From positions 1 through 64,000 of the forward strand of contig NZ_JAWDXO010000002.1 in NCBI RefSeq assembly GCF_032477075.1: a stretch of DNA of 64,000 nucleotides, given 5' to 3'. Shown piece after piece: positions 7,290 to 16,530 of the stretch. The stretch's first letter is position 1. Each line of letters starts with the position of its first letter. This stretch comes from Fusobacterium sp. (GTDB lineage: Bacteria > Fusobacteriota > Fusobacteriia > Fusobacteriales > Fusobacteriaceae). The notes below the pieces were generated by a model. That model was given only the letters and a program-made list of their open reading frames with translations. It did no database searches and had not been told where the DNA came from. Both the position numbers and the translations under genes were made by a program.

Positions 7290-8483
7290 ATGGGAAGACT
7301 AATTGGGACTATTTCTAGAGGACTTCGTGCACCTATTATTCATCAAGGTGATAAAATTGAAGATTTTGTGGTTGAAGCAGTACTAGCTGCTGTTGAAAGT
7401 GATGGTATTACACTGAGAAACAAGGACATTGTTGCTGTTACAGAATCTATTGTTGCCAGAGCTCAAGGAAATTATGCTACTACTGATAATATTGCAGCAG
7501 ATATAAAAAATAAGTATGGAGATAATACTATTGGTATTATTTTTCCAATTTTAAGCCGTAACAGATTTTCTGTGTGCTTAAAAGGAATAGCTAAAGGAGC
7601 TAAAAAAATTGTTCTTATGTTCAGTTATCCATCTGATGAAGTTGGAAATCATTTCATTGATATGGAGCTTTTAGATGAAAAAGGAGTAAATCCTTGGAGC
7701 GATATTCTCAATGAGACTGAGTTTACTGAAAAATTTGGAAAACCTCTTCATGAATTTACTGGTGTAAATTATATTGAATATTATTCAGATTTAATTAAAG
7801 AACAAGGAATTGAGGTAGAAGTAATATTTGCTAATAATCCTACTGCTATTTTAAATTACACTGATTGCGTTCTAAATTGCGATATCCACACTCGTTTCAG
7901 AACTAGAAAATTATTAAAAAAAGCTGGAGCTAAAATAGTATTTGGTATGGATGAAATCCTTACTTCCTCTCTAAATGGAAGCGGATATAACGAAGATTAC
8001 GGATTATTAGGTTCTAATAAAGCCACTGAAGATACTATAAAACTTTTCCCTCGTAATTGCGAAAGTACTGTTCTTGCTATTCAAAAAATGTTTTTAGATA
8101 AAACTGGAAAAGCTATTGAGGTAATGGTGTATGGAGATGGAGCATTTAAAGACCCAGTTGGAAAAATATGGGAACTTGCTGACCCTGTAGTTTCTCCTGG
8201 ATATACTCCTGGTTTAGAAGGAACTCCTAATGAAATAAAATTAAAATATCTTGCTGATAATGATCTTGCTGGGCTTACTGGTGAAGAATTGACTAAAGCA
8301 GTTGCTGAGGCTATAAAAAATAAAAACTCTGATCTTAAAGGACAGATGATAACCCAAGGAACTACTCCTAGAAGACTTACAGATCTTATAGGTTCACTAT
8401 GTGACCTTACTTCTGGAAGTGGAGATAAAGGAACTCCTATTGTTTTAATTCAAGGATATTTTGATAACTATACAGATAACTAA
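7290..8483 (+). CDS. coenzyme F420:L-glutamate ligase-like (CofE family) protein
   Basis: A 397-residue soluble protein that resembles CofE/FbiB-type ligases, which add glutamate by gamma linkage to F420-0. Visible landmarks are HQGDKIEDFVVEAV near residue 20, DIVAVTESIVARAQG near 47, MVYGDGAFKDPVGKIWELADPVVSPGY near 275-300, and GTTPRRLTDLIGSL near the C-terminus. It is longer than CofE (about 250 residues). Fusobacteria are not known to make F420, so the substrate is unknown. ATG 7290 is preferred over GTG 7287 because it is six rather than three bases from GGAG. It stands alone between the two acyltransferase fusions, transcribed in the opposite direction. Confidence 0.7.
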   Translation: MGRLIGTISRGLRAPIIHQGDKIEDFVVEAVLAAVESDGITLRNKDIVAVTESIVARAQGNYATTDNIAADIKNKYGDNTIGIIFPILSRNRFSVCLKGIAKGAKKIVLMFSYPSDEVGNHFIDMELLDEKGVNPWSDILNETEFTEKFGKPLHEFTGVNYIEYYSDLIKEQGIEVEVIFANNPTAILNYTDCVLNCDIHTRFRTRKLLKKAGAKIVFGMDEILTSSLNGSGYNEDYGLLGSNKATEDTIKLFPRNCESTVLAIQKMFLDKTGKAIEVMVYGDGAFKDPVGKIWELADPVVSPGYTPGLEGTPNEIKLKYLADNDLAGLTGEELTKAVAEAIKNKNSDLKGQMITQGTTPRRLTDLIGSLCDLTSGSGDKGTPIVLIQGYFDNYTDN

Positions 8484-8499
8484 TAATCATAAAATTAAA

Positions 8500-8547
8500 A
8501 GAGATCAGCTGAAAAGTTTTTTATCTTACAGCTAATCTCTTTTTTTG
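8500..8547. terminator. terminator between convergent genes
   Basis: AGAGATCAGCTG pairs with CAGCTAATCTCT (one mismatch), flanked by AAAA on the left and TTTTTTT on the right, just after the CofE-like gene. It can serve both strands. Confidence 0.8.
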
Positions 8548-8557
8548 TTTTATTATT

Positions 8558-11056
8558 TTACTTTAACCATAACTCTATTTTATCCTTACTTTTTTCAACT
8601 ATTTCTTCCACTGTCAATCCTTCTGGCATTACCTTATCAAAAAACTTTATAGATATTGGCATCATGTTAGGAAACCTTTGTCCATAAGGCATAGCTTCAT
8701 ATGCACCTTTTATTCCAAATGGAACAACTGGTATATTCAATTCTTTGGAAAGAATAGCAAAAGTCTTTTTAAAGTCCTGTATCTCTCCATCTCTTGTCCT
8801 TGCTCCTTCTGGAAATATAACGAGATTTTTACCTTCTTTTAGTACTTTTGCACTTACCTGCAAAGTTTCTTTCAGATTTTTATTTATATCTATAATAAGG
8901 ACATTACCTCTGTCAGCTAAATATTTTCTTAAAGGTGAACCAAAATGTACTACTGTTCCAAGGTAATATGTATCTTTCATCTTAGCAGCTGGTATTGCTT
9001 GATTAAAGATAAGAGCATCCAAAAAACTTTGATGATTTCCAATATATATTGCTGACTCTGAAGGTATTTTATCCTGGCCTTCTTTTTTTAAACTAAAATA
9101 AATACTAAACATTGGTTTCAACAAGACTCTCATAAACTTTCCTACCCATGCTGATCTTGGAAGCTTTATATCTGTATCTTGATTGAGAATTGTTTTCCAG
9201 TCAACTTCATTTTCGCTAAATTTTCCACCTTTTTTTTTCACAAACTTAGCTATATCCAACACATTTTTTATATCAGTAAATTCTTCTTCTGTTATTTTAA
9301 TTCCAAAACTCATTTCTATAAAAGATAATATTTCTACTATATCCAATGAGTCTAATCCTAAATCAAGTTCTAAATGAGCATCTGGTGTAACTTTTGTATT
9401 ATAATTTTTTTCAATGTAATCTTTCAAAGTTTCATACTCAATTTTATATTCCCCTGGTACTATTATTTCTTTTTTCAATGTAACATTTGAATTTTCTTCA
9501 TTACCATTTTCTATTACCTGTCCTTTCAGAAAATCATTAAGCATAAATCTTCTTACTTTCCCAAGTTTAGTTTTTGGAAGTTCATTTTTTACTATTTTTA
9601 TTTCCAGTATTTTTCTATATTTAGGAGCTGTAACATTATATTTATCTATTATTTCCCATTTCAATGTTTCTTTTATATTAGTTATTTTTCTATGTTTTAT
9701 TAAATCAAAATCAGGATATACAACTGCCATTAAATGATTATTATATTCCATGACAGCTATTTCTTTTATAATATCTGTTCCTTTAAATATTTCACTTTCT
9801 ATATCACTTGGATTAATATTTTTTCCATTTGAAAGAACAATCATTTCTTTTTTTCTTCCAATAATAGTAAGATAGTTATTTTCTAGTTTACCCAGGTCAC
9901 CTGTATGAAACCAGCCATTAACATCTATTACTTCAGCTGTTGCTTTAGGATTATTGTAATACCCTTTCATTACATTGGCACCCTTCACAAGTACTTCTCC
10001 ATCTTCGGCTATTTGTACTTCTATATCTGGTATAAGTTCTCCTACTGTTCCAGGCTTTATTCTATGAGGATTATTGAATGAAATAATAGGAGAGGTCTCC
10101 GTAAGTCCATATCCTTCCATAAGTGGAAGTCCAAGAGTAAGATAATCTTTGGCTATTTGAGGATCTAGCTTAGCTCCACCTGATGCCATTACTCTCAATG
10201 AACCTCCCAATTCATCATTGACCTTTTTAAACACTAATCTGCTAAGTCTTTGACTGTTTATTTTTTGACATAACTTAAATAATTTCCTAATTATCCAATT
10301 TTTATTTATCTGCCCCATTATAGCTTTGTGTAACATTTCCCATATTCTTGGCACTCCAATTATTACAGTTATTTTGTAATCTTTTAAAGCTTTCTTCAAA
10401 GCCTCTGAAGACATTTCATCTAATATTACAACTAAAGTTCCAAAATACATGGTCATGAGCAGATTTATATTTAATGGAAATATATGATGATATGGCAGTA
10501 TAGCAAGTATTCTATCAGTCTCATCTACCAGTTCTATCGCTTTTATAGCATTTATATTAGATAAAAGATTGGCATATGTAAGCATTACACCCTTGGGATT
10601 TCCAGTTGTTCCAGAAGTATATAGCAGTAAAGCTACATCCTCTGTATTATCTATATTTACCTCATAATCATCTGGTATAAAATTTTCTGGTACTATTATT
10701 TCATCTATATTTATTATTTCTATTTCTTTTCCATATTTTTCCTTAGCTTCTATTGCATTTTTATAATTTTTATTTGTTGCATAAATATATTGAGGCTCTG
10801 CATCTTCAAATACATAAAGAAGCTGTTCTGCAGTATAACTTGCATCCAATACAACCCCTATTCCCTTTGAATTCCATACTGAGAAAAGTGCTTCTATTAT
10901 TTCAGGTCTATTTTCTATGTATACAACAACTTTATCATCTTTTTTTATCTTTAATAATGTAGAATAATACTTTATTCCTGTCAGCAGCTCTTTATATGAA
11001 TATTCTCTATTCTTGTATATAATAGCAGCTTTTTTTCTGTCATGTAAAAAATTCAT
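8558..11056 (-). CDS. three-domain acyl-AMP ligase / acyl carrier / acyltransferase fusion (second copy)
   Basis: An 832-residue paralogue of the protein at 4223-6685 with the same domain order. The ligase has LLLYTSGTTGNPKGVML near residue 145, GYGLTETSP near 318 and IGRKKEM near 408. The carrier domain has LDLGLDSLDIVEI near 570. The acyltransferase has GNHQSFLDAL near 678 and FPEGARTRDGEI near 750. It starts at ATG 11056 behind GGAGG. It is the last gene of a probable operon with the haemolysin III-like protein and the response regulator. Two diverged copies suggest different acyl chains or acceptors; which ones cannot be read from sequence. Confidence 0.85.
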   Translation of the reverse strand: MNFLHDRKKAAIIYKNREYSYKELLTGIKYYSTLLKIKKDDKVVVYIENRPEIIEALFSVWNSKGIGVVLDASYTAEQLLYVFEDAEPQYIYATNKNYKNAIEAKEKYGKEIEIINIDEIIVPENFIPDDYEVNIDNTEDVALLLYTSGTTGNPKGVMLTYANLLSNINAIKAIELVDETDRILAILPYHHIFPLNINLLMTMYFGTLVVILDEMSSEALKKALKDYKITVIIGVPRIWEMLHKAIMGQINKNWIIRKLFKLCQKINSQRLSRLVFKKVNDELGGSLRVMASGGAKLDPQIAKDYLTLGLPLMEGYGLTETSPIISFNNPHRIKPGTVGELIPDIEVQIAEDGEVLVKGANVMKGYYNNPKATAEVIDVNGWFHTGDLGKLENNYLTIIGRKKEMIVLSNGKNINPSDIESEIFKGTDIIKEIAVMEYNNHLMAVVYPDFDLIKHRKITNIKETLKWEIIDKYNVTAPKYRKILEIKIVKNELPKTKLGKVRRFMLNDFLKGQVIENGNEENSNVTLKKEIIVPGEYKIEYETLKDYIEKNYNTKVTPDAHLELDLGLDSLDIVEILSFIEMSFGIKITEEEFTDIKNVLDIAKFVKKKGGKFSENEVDWKTILNQDTDIKLPRSAWVGKFMRVLLKPMFSIYFSLKKEGQDKIPSESAIYIGNHQSFLDALIFNQAIPAAKMKDTYYLGTVVHFGSPLRKYLADRGNVLIIDINKNLKETLQVSAKVLKEGKNLVIFPEGARTRDGEIQDFKKTFAILSKELNIPVVPFGIKGAYEAMPYGQRFPNMMPISIKFFDKVMPEGLTVEEIVEKSKDKIELWLK

Positions 11057-11082
11057 TATTGCCTCCTATTGTCAGAGATATT

Positions 11083-11230
11083 TTATAAATTATCAATCAT
11101 CTCTTCCAATTGTTTTCTATCTTTATTATTTAAATCTATTCCAGATTTTAATTTTTTTAAAACTTCACTTTCTTGTGCACTCATGCTCTTTTCTAAAACT
11201 TTTATAAGCATTTTTACATAAAAATTCATA
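11083..11230 (-). pseudogene. small gene, apparently frameshifted at a homopolymer
   Basis: Behind GGAGAAGAG an ATG (11230) opens only 21 codons. After a run of six T in the coding strand the neighbouring frame continues as a coherent, Lys/Glu-rich helical peptide (MLIKVLEKSMSAQESEV... ending EEMIDNL) to a stop at 11083-11085. Removing one T would join them into 48 residues. The alternatives are a 42-residue protein from ATG 11211 without a ribosome binding site, or a homopolymer sequencing error. It is not recognised. Confidence 0.35.
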
Positions 11231-11241
11231 CTCTTCTCCTT

Positions 11242-11919
11242 TTACCCTTTGAGGATATACCCTACTCCTCTTACTGTATATATTAATTTTTCTTTATATT
11301 CTCTGTCAATTTTGCTTCTTAAATGTGTCATATATACATCTACTATATTAGTATTGCTTGTAAAATTTATACTCCATATTTTTTCTTTTATCATTGTTCT
11401 GCTGAGAACAAGATTCTTATTTCTTACCAAATATTCAAGCAGAGAAAACTCTTTATATGTAAGTTCAATAAGTTTATCTCCTCTTTTAACCTCTCTGGTA
11501 AGAAAATCTATAGATAAATCCTTTATTGTAATTATATTATTTCCAGCAGCAAAAATTTTTGCAGTCCTTCTTATTATTGCTCGGATTCTTCCTAAGAGTT
11601 CTATAAAAGAAAATGGTTTAGTAATATAGTCATCAGCTCCTGCATCTAGAGCTTCTACTTTTTTCTCTATTTTATCTTCAGAAGATATAAATATTATCCC
11701 TGATTCACTATTTTCTTTTCTTATTTTTTCACAAAGTTCTATTCCAGTTTTATTCCCAATAACACTATCAAGTATTATAAGCTCATAATTTCCTGATACA
11801 GCATGATAATATGCTTCTTCCCAATCAGAACTATCCTCTACAGAATATCCTGCTTCTCTCAAACCTTTTTTCAAATATTTTTTTATATCTATATCTTTTT
11901 GTACTATAAGAATATTCAT
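11242..11919 (-). CDS. OmpR/PhoB-family response regulator
   Basis: A 225-residue DNA-binding regulator. The receiver domain (residues 1-115) has the phospho-acceptor Asp in YELIILDSVIGN near 52, SSED near 80 and the Lys in DYITKPFSF near 102. A winged-helix effector domain follows (LTYKEFSLLEYLVRNKN, MTHLRSKID, YTVRGVGYIL). No histidine kinase gene is adjacent, so it is an orphan in this window. It lies 12 bases after the haemolysin III-family gene and upstream of the second acyltransferase fusion, which suggests a link to the envelope. AGGTG precedes the ATG. Confidence 0.9.
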   Translation of the reverse strand: MNILIVQKDIDIKKYLKKGLREAGYSVEDSSDWEEAYYHAVSGNYELIILDSVIGNKTGIELCEKIRKENSESGIIFISSEDKIEKKVEALDAGADDYITKPFSFIELLGRIRAIIRRTAKIFAAGNNIITIKDLSIDFLTREVKRGDKLIELTYKEFSLLEYLVRNKNLVLSRTMIKEKIWSINFTSNTNIVDVYMTHLRSKIDREYKEKLIYTVRGVGYILKG

Positions 11920-11931
11920 TTATTTCACCTT

Positions 11932-12561
11932 TTATATATGAATAATATTGTAAATAGAAAGATAATTAAGAACACTTCCTCCTATTACAAATATATGCCA
12001 TATGAAATGAGCAAATTTAAGTTTCTTCATTGCATAAAATATTGTTCCTATTGTATATATAACTCCTCCTATTACAAGAAGATTTAGAGAAATTGGACTT
12101 AAAGAATTTTTTAAATCCTTAAATACAAAGACAACTATCCATCCCATAAGTATATATAATAAAGTGGAAAGAATTTTAAATCTTCCAACAAAGAATATTT
12201 TAAATATTATCCCTAAAAAAGTCAATCCCCATTGTATTGCAAAAAGAATCCATCTGCTTTTTCCTTCTAATACTGTAAGAAGATAAGGTGTATATGAAGC
12301 AGATATTAATATGTATATTGCTGAATGATCAAGTATTTTAAATACTTTTTTTGCCTTTCCTTCTTCAAGCAAATGATAAGTTCCTGACATAACATACATG
12401 AGAATAAGAGCTCCTCCAAATATAGCAGATCCCACTATATAATTTGGATACCCTGTTTTTACTGCATGTACTATCAATGAAACACATCCAGCTATTGCCA
12501 TTCCTGCTCCTATATAATGAGTTATAAAGTTAAACTGTTCTTCTAATTTGTTGTAATCCAT
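11932..12561 (-). CDS. haemolysin III / PAQR-family membrane protein
   Basis: 209 residues with about seven membrane segments. The family signatures are the N-terminal EEQFNFITHYIGAGMA, the middle YHLLEEGKAKKVFKILDHSAIYILI (a conserved Asp-His-Ser) and the C-terminal FAHFIWHIFVIGGS; the His and Asp residues form the predicted metal site of PAQR proteins. A role in lipid or membrane homeostasis is known for relatives; a toxin role is not shown. GGAG precedes the ATG. First gene of the operon with the response regulator. Confidence 0.85.
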   Translation of the reverse strand: MDYNKLEEQFNFITHYIGAGMAIAGCVSLIVHAVKTGYPNYIVGSAIFGGALILMYVMSGTYHLLEEGKAKKVFKILDHSAIYILISASYTPYLLTVLEGKSRWILFAIQWGLTFLGIIFKIFFVGRFKILSTLLYILMGWIVVFVFKDLKNSLSPISLNLLVIGGVIYTIGTIFYAMKKLKFAHFIWHIFVIGGSVLNYLSIYNIIHI

Positions 12562-12620
12562 ATTATTCAGCTCCTTTCAAAAATATAACCATCCTTTTTT
12601 CAAGTATTTTCTTTTTCTAT

Positions 12621-12734
12621 ATTATACCATATTTTAAATCCTGTTTTTCAAAATAAATAATCTCTAATATTTATATTTCATCTAATTTCTCTTCACAAAT
12701 CAGGGGTCATATTTTTTTATTTTACATTATACCA
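12621..12734 (-). promoter_or_regulatory. two extended -10 promoter elements upstream of the haemolysin III operon
   Basis: TGGTATAAT occurs twice on the minus strand (TATAAT at 12621-12626 and 12726-12731). Neither has a good -35, which fits extended -10 promoters. The outer one would give a leader of about 150 bases in which I see no recognisable riboswitch. Confidence 0.45.
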
Positions 12735-12745
12735 TAAAAAATATA

Positions 12746-12777
12746 AAAGGGGTATTGTTCTTTCAAACACTACCCCT
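12746..12777 (-). terminator. terminator after gamma-glutamyltransferase
   Basis: AGGGGTA pairs with TACCCCT, with extra pairs around the loop; on the minus strand it runs into TTTTATATTTTTT. It lies about 30 bases after the ggt stop codon. Confidence 0.65.
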
Positions 12778-12805
12778 AATACTCTTTTAATGTATTTTTT
12801 TCATA

Positions 12806-14413
12806 CTAATATAAAGCAATATGTCCATCTGTTCTAGGTTCAGTTCCACCTACTAAAACCCCATTTTCCATTCTCCAGATGATCTCTCCTCTTCCCATCA
12901 TTAATGGATCATATAAAACTTTTATTTCATGACCCATTGCTGCCAATTCGTATGCTATATGTTCTGCTACTCCATGTTCCAGTTCTATATTTTTCTTTCC
13001 TACCCACTGCCATCTTGGAGCATCTAAAGCTGCCTGTGGATTCATCAGAAAGTCCACTGTATTAGTTACTACCTGTACATGCCCCTGTGGCTGCATAAAT
13101 CCTCCCATTACTCCAAATGGTCCTATAGCTTTTCCATCTTTTCCTAAAAATCCTGGTATTATTGTATGATATGGTTTCTTTCCTGGTCCTACACAGTTTG
13201 CACTTTCAAGATTTAGATTAAAGTTGTTTCCCCTGTTGTGAAGCCCTATTCCTGTTCCTGGAACTACCATTCCTGAACCAAATCCCATATAGTTGCTTTG
13301 AATATATGATATCATATTTCCTTCATTATCTGCTGCTGCTAGATATACTGTTCCTCCACTATATGGATCCCCTGCTTCTGGCATGATTGCTGTACTTCCT
13401 ATCAGCTTTGCTCTGTCTTCTGCATATGCTTTTGACAATAACTGGTCAACTGTCACTTTCATAAATCTAGGGTCTGCTACATATTTTTGTACATCTACAA
13501 ATGCAAGCTTCATTGCCTCTATCATTGTATGGTATGATCTCACTGTTTCCCTTGCCTCAAACTGGAATCTATCTAAGATGTTAAGCGCCATAAGAGCACT
13601 TATTCCATGTCCATTTGGTGGAAGTTCATAAACATCATATCCATGATACTTTACAGAAATGGGTTCTACCCATTCTGCTTCAAATTCTTCTAAATCTTCT
13701 TTTCTTATATATCCATTATATTTTTTTGAAAATGCATCTATTTTATCTGCTAATTCCCCCTTATAGAAAACATCTGCATATGTATCCCCTATCATCTCAA
13801 GAGTATCTGCATGATCTGGAAGTCTTACTACATCTCCTATTTCTGGGCATTTCCCATTTTTTGTGAAAGTTTCAAACCAGTATTTAAACTCTTCTCCACT
13901 TTCTTTTCCAAAATTCACAGCAGCTTTTCTCCATAGTTTAGCAACATTTACAGGAACAGCATATCCCTCTCTTGCTAATTTTACAGCTGGAGCAACAACT
14001 TCATTCAAAGGAAGTTTTCCAAACTTTTTACTTAACTCTGCCCAAGCTTTAGGTATTCCTGGTACAGTAACTGGAATAAAACCATATTTTGGCATTTCTT
14101 TTAATCCTTTATTCAGTAATTCCTGTGCTTCAAGAAGCTTTGGTGAAGGACCACTGGCATTAAGTCCATATATTTTATCTTTTATACTAAGGATGGCAAA
14201 TCCATCTCCTCCTATACCATTACCTGTAGGTTCTACAACAGTAAGAGCTGCTGCAGTGGCAATAGCAGCATCTATTGCATTTCCTCCTTTTTTTAGTATT
14301 TCAAGTCCAGCTTGTGCAGCAAGTGGAGAACCAGTTGCTACCATACCATTTTTAGCGTACATTACGTTTCTTCTTGATGGATACGGATAAATAGTAGAAT
14401 CAAATTTTAGCAT
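12806..14413 (-). CDS. ggt: gamma-glutamyltransferase, cytoplasmic type
   Basis: Hydrolyses or transfers the gamma-glutamyl group of glutathione and similar peptides, releasing glutamate. At 535 residues it has the full precursor layout: large subunit with AIDAAIATAAALTVVEPTGNGIGGDGFA near 50-75, then the autoprocessing Thr in YSGGTVYLAAADNEGN near 350, which becomes the N-terminal nucleophile of the small subunit. SNYMGFGSGMVVPGTGIGLHNRG follows. There is no signal peptide, unlike E. coli GGT, and the protein resembles YwrD-type cytoplasmic forms. It follows the permease gene by 51 bases, so import and cleavage are probably coupled. Confidence 0.9.
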   Translation of the reverse strand: MLKFDSTIYPYPSRRNVMYAKNGMVATGSPLAAQAGLEILKKGGNAIDAAIATAAALTVVEPTGNGIGGDGFAILSIKDKIYGLNASGPSPKLLEAQELLNKGLKEMPKYGFIPVTVPGIPKAWAELSKKFGKLPLNEVVAPAVKLAREGYAVPVNVAKLWRKAAVNFGKESGEEFKYWFETFTKNGKCPEIGDVVRLPDHADTLEMIGDTYADVFYKGELADKIDAFSKKYNGYIRKEDLEEFEAEWVEPISVKYHGYDVYELPPNGHGISALMALNILDRFQFEARETVRSYHTMIEAMKLAFVDVQKYVADPRFMKVTVDQLLSKAYAEDRAKLIGSTAIMPEAGDPYSGGTVYLAAADNEGNMISYIQSNYMGFGSGMVVPGTGIGLHNRGNNFNLNLESANCVGPGKKPYHTIIPGFLGKDGKAIGPFGVMGGFMQPQGHVQVVTNTVDFLMNPQAALDAPRWQWVGKKNIELEHGVAEHIAYELAAMGHEIKVLYDPLMMGRGEIIWRMENGVLVGGTEPRTDGHIALY

Positions 14414-14464
14414 TTTATTCCTCCCTAATATTTATAATATATTTGATTGAAAATACTTTTATTA

Positions 14465-15643
14465 TTAAAGCATTTTTACAAATTCTCCTGCCACAATTAC
14501 CGATAATGTAGTTACAGAAGCCAGTCCAGCAACAACATATGCTGGTGTAAGTTTTGACATTATAAATTCATGTTCCTCTTCATCTCCTGCTACAGCAGTT
14601 GCTATTTCATTACATATAAGATATGTAGCTGGAAATCCCAAAAGTTGGGCAACAACTATTCCCATAGCTAAGTTTTTAGAACCAACAAGTTTCCATACTG
14701 GAAGAACTTGAGTAAATACATACAATCCAATCATTGTTGCTCCAAATATAACTAATAAGTAATACCCCATTACTATAAGATCATCAAATTTTATTTTAGC
14801 AAGGGAAGGAATAATTTGAGCAAATGTCAGCATAGAGAAAAATCCAGACATTTTACCTCTATCAAGAATTCTTGGTGGAATTATTCCTAAATATGCAAGT
14901 GTAGCAGCCATTATCAGTGACCATATAGTAGTTCCTACTCCAGTATACTTAGAAAGTATTGCTGCAAAATAGCAACAGATAGCAGTTACAGCAAAACATA
15001 CATAAACAGTAAAATATTTATCATATTTTTTATACCATTCTCTTTTTACTTCTTCTTTCTTCTCTTTTCCCCCAGAGATTGTTATTTTTTCGCCTTCAGA
15101 TTTTTTTAATCTGTAATCTGCTATTATAACTTTAGCTTCTTTCAGACCGAAAAATGATGCTGGTGGTGTTCCAACAAATTTTTGAATAGCATAAGCAAAT
15201 GTACCAAAAGCTGCAGCTGTCACAAATCCTTTTTCAAGTGCGCCATTTACCATTATATTAGTAGCAACAATTCCACCATTCAATACAGGAATACTTACAA
15301 TAGCCACTTCTCTTCCTACAATTGGCATCACTAAAAAAACTGCAATACAAGTTATTATCATCCCTATAAAAGCCATTAAAACAGTTTTCCATTCTTCTAC
15401 TAATTGTTTTACATTTACCATGCTTCCCATATGAAATACAAGTATAGGACTTGCCAATGTGGCTACTTTATCCAACTGTGCCTTTGCAATCAGATCAGAA
15501 GGTATTACTCCTGTCATGAATAAAATAAGAAAGCCCATTAATGCAATGAATACTGATGAAAGTTTAGCTTTAGTTGCTACACCCAGAATATCTCCAATTG
15601 CAAATAATCCTGCTACAATACTAAGCATCAAAAATTTTTCCAT
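14465..15643 (-). CDS. putative sodium:glutamate-type symporter (GltS-like permease)
   Basis: A 392-residue integral membrane protein with about ten hydrophobic segments and a charged loop near 200 (KKEEVKREWYKKYDKY). Gly-rich stretches such as IPVLNGGIVATNIMVNGAL and the repeat-like hairpin regions recall GltS/ESS or related two-repeat carboxylate symporters, but I cannot assign the family firmly. It shares an operon with ggt, so glutamate or a gamma-glutamyl compound is the likely substrate (inference from context). GGGGGAG precedes the ATG. Two GTATACAAT sites lie 124-153 bases upstream. Confidence 0.6.
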   Translation of the reverse strand: MEKFLMLSIVAGLFAIGDILGVATKAKLSSVFIALMGFLILFMTGVIPSDLIAKAQLDKVATLASPILVFHMGSMVNVKQLVEEWKTVLMAFIGMIITCIAVFLVMPIVGREVAIVSIPVLNGGIVATNIMVNGALEKGFVTAAAFGTFAYAIQKFVGTPPASFFGLKEAKVIIADYRLKKSEGEKITISGGKEKKEEVKREWYKKYDKYFTVYVCFAVTAICCYFAAILSKYTGVGTTIWSLIMAATLAYLGIIPPRILDRGKMSGFFSMLTFAQIIPSLAKIKFDDLIVMGYYLLVIFGATMIGLYVFTQVLPVWKLVGSKNLAMGIVVAQLLGFPATYLICNEIATAVAGDEEEHEFIMSKLTPAYVVAGLASVTTLSVIVAGEFVKML

Positions 15644-15766
15644 TTCTACTCCCCCTTGTAGATTTATTAATACTTTTATAAAAAGTATTTACTAAGGTAT
15701 ACCTTAAAAAATAGATTTTCACAAATATAATTTCTATATCCAAATGATACATCTCTTATATTTTTC

Positions 15767-15796
15767 GTATACAATATATTATTTTTAGTATACAAT
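15767..15796. promoter_or_regulatory. paired operator half-sites upstream of the permease-ggt operon
   Basis: GTATACAAT occurs at 15767-15775 and 15788-15796, exactly 21 bases apart (two helical turns). The same motif occurs twice before the NhaC-type gene. The GntR/FCD gene lies between, so it is the likely binder; this is inference. Confidence 0.55.
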
Positions 15797-15839
15797 ACTT
15801 TATAAGTAATAAAAATTTAGTGTAAATTTCTAGGAAACA

Positions 15840-15873
15840 AAAAAAGAATGAAGCTCTGACTTCATTCTTTTTT
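15840..15873 (-). terminator. terminator of the GntR gene
   Basis: AAGAATGAAG / CTCTGA / CTTCATTCTT with a T-run on either side, immediately after the GntR stop codon. Confidence 0.85.
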
Positions 15874-15876
15874 ATT

Positions 15877-16530
15877 TTAAATAGATATTTTATCAAAAGT
15901 TTTTACAACATAATCTGCTGCATTATCTAAATGCTCCTCTAACGCTTTATATATTTTTTCTTCATTTTTTTCTTTTAATGCCCTTATTATTTTTTCATGT
16001 TCATCCACTGTTTCCTGCATATTAGGGTTAGTTTTTTTAAATATATTCATATAGAAAGAAAGTTCAGAAAGTATCTTTAAAGAAAGTTCTTTTTTAGATA
16101 AAGAATATAGATAATTATCAAACTCTTCTAATGTTTCTGAAAATTTTGCAAGATTGTTACTATTATTGTACTTTTGACTTTTAGCTACTATCTTTGTAAT
16201 TTTTTTAATATGTTTATCTCCCATTATATCTTTTATTTCCTTATAGATAATATATTCAAGTTCTAATCTTATTTCATATATTTCTTTTACTTTATCTGAA
16301 TCAAATTTTTTTAAAAATACACCTTTAAAAGGTATTCTTTCTATTATTCCCATCATTTCTAATTTACTTAATGCTTCTCTCAAAGGTGTTCTGCTTATAT
16401 TATATCTGATAGAATACTCATTTTCATTTATTTTTTCCCCAAACCTTATATTACCATTTATAATATCATTTTTTAATGCTTCAAATACAAGTGTCCTTCG
16501 ATCCATAACTTCTATAGCGTTTTCTTTCAT
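15877..16530 (-). CDS. GntR-family regulator, FadR/FCD subgroup
   Basis: 217 residues. The N-terminal winged helix has DIINGNIRFGEKINENEYSIRYNISRTPLREALSKLEMMG (residues about 15-55; the helix-turn-helix is ISRTPLREAL), followed by a helical FCD ligand domain (EIRLELEYIIYKEI, VDEHEKIIRALKEKN, with His and Arg/Glu typical of FCD metal sites). FCD regulators usually bind an organic or amino acid and palindromic sites near TTGTATACAA. That motif is found on both sides of this gene, so it probably controls permease-ggt and the NhaC-type unit. No such site is seen at its own start. Confidence 0.85.
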   Translation of the reverse strand: MKENAIEVMDRRTLVFEALKNDIINGNIRFGEKINENEYSIRYNISRTPLREALSKLEMMGIIERIPFKGVFLKKFDSDKVKEIYEIRLELEYIIYKEIKDIMGDKHIKKITKIVAKSQKYNNSNNLAKFSETLEEFDNYLYSLSKKELSLKILSELSFYMNIFKKTNPNMQETVDEHEKIIRALKEKNEEKIYKALEEHLDNAADYVVKTFDKISI

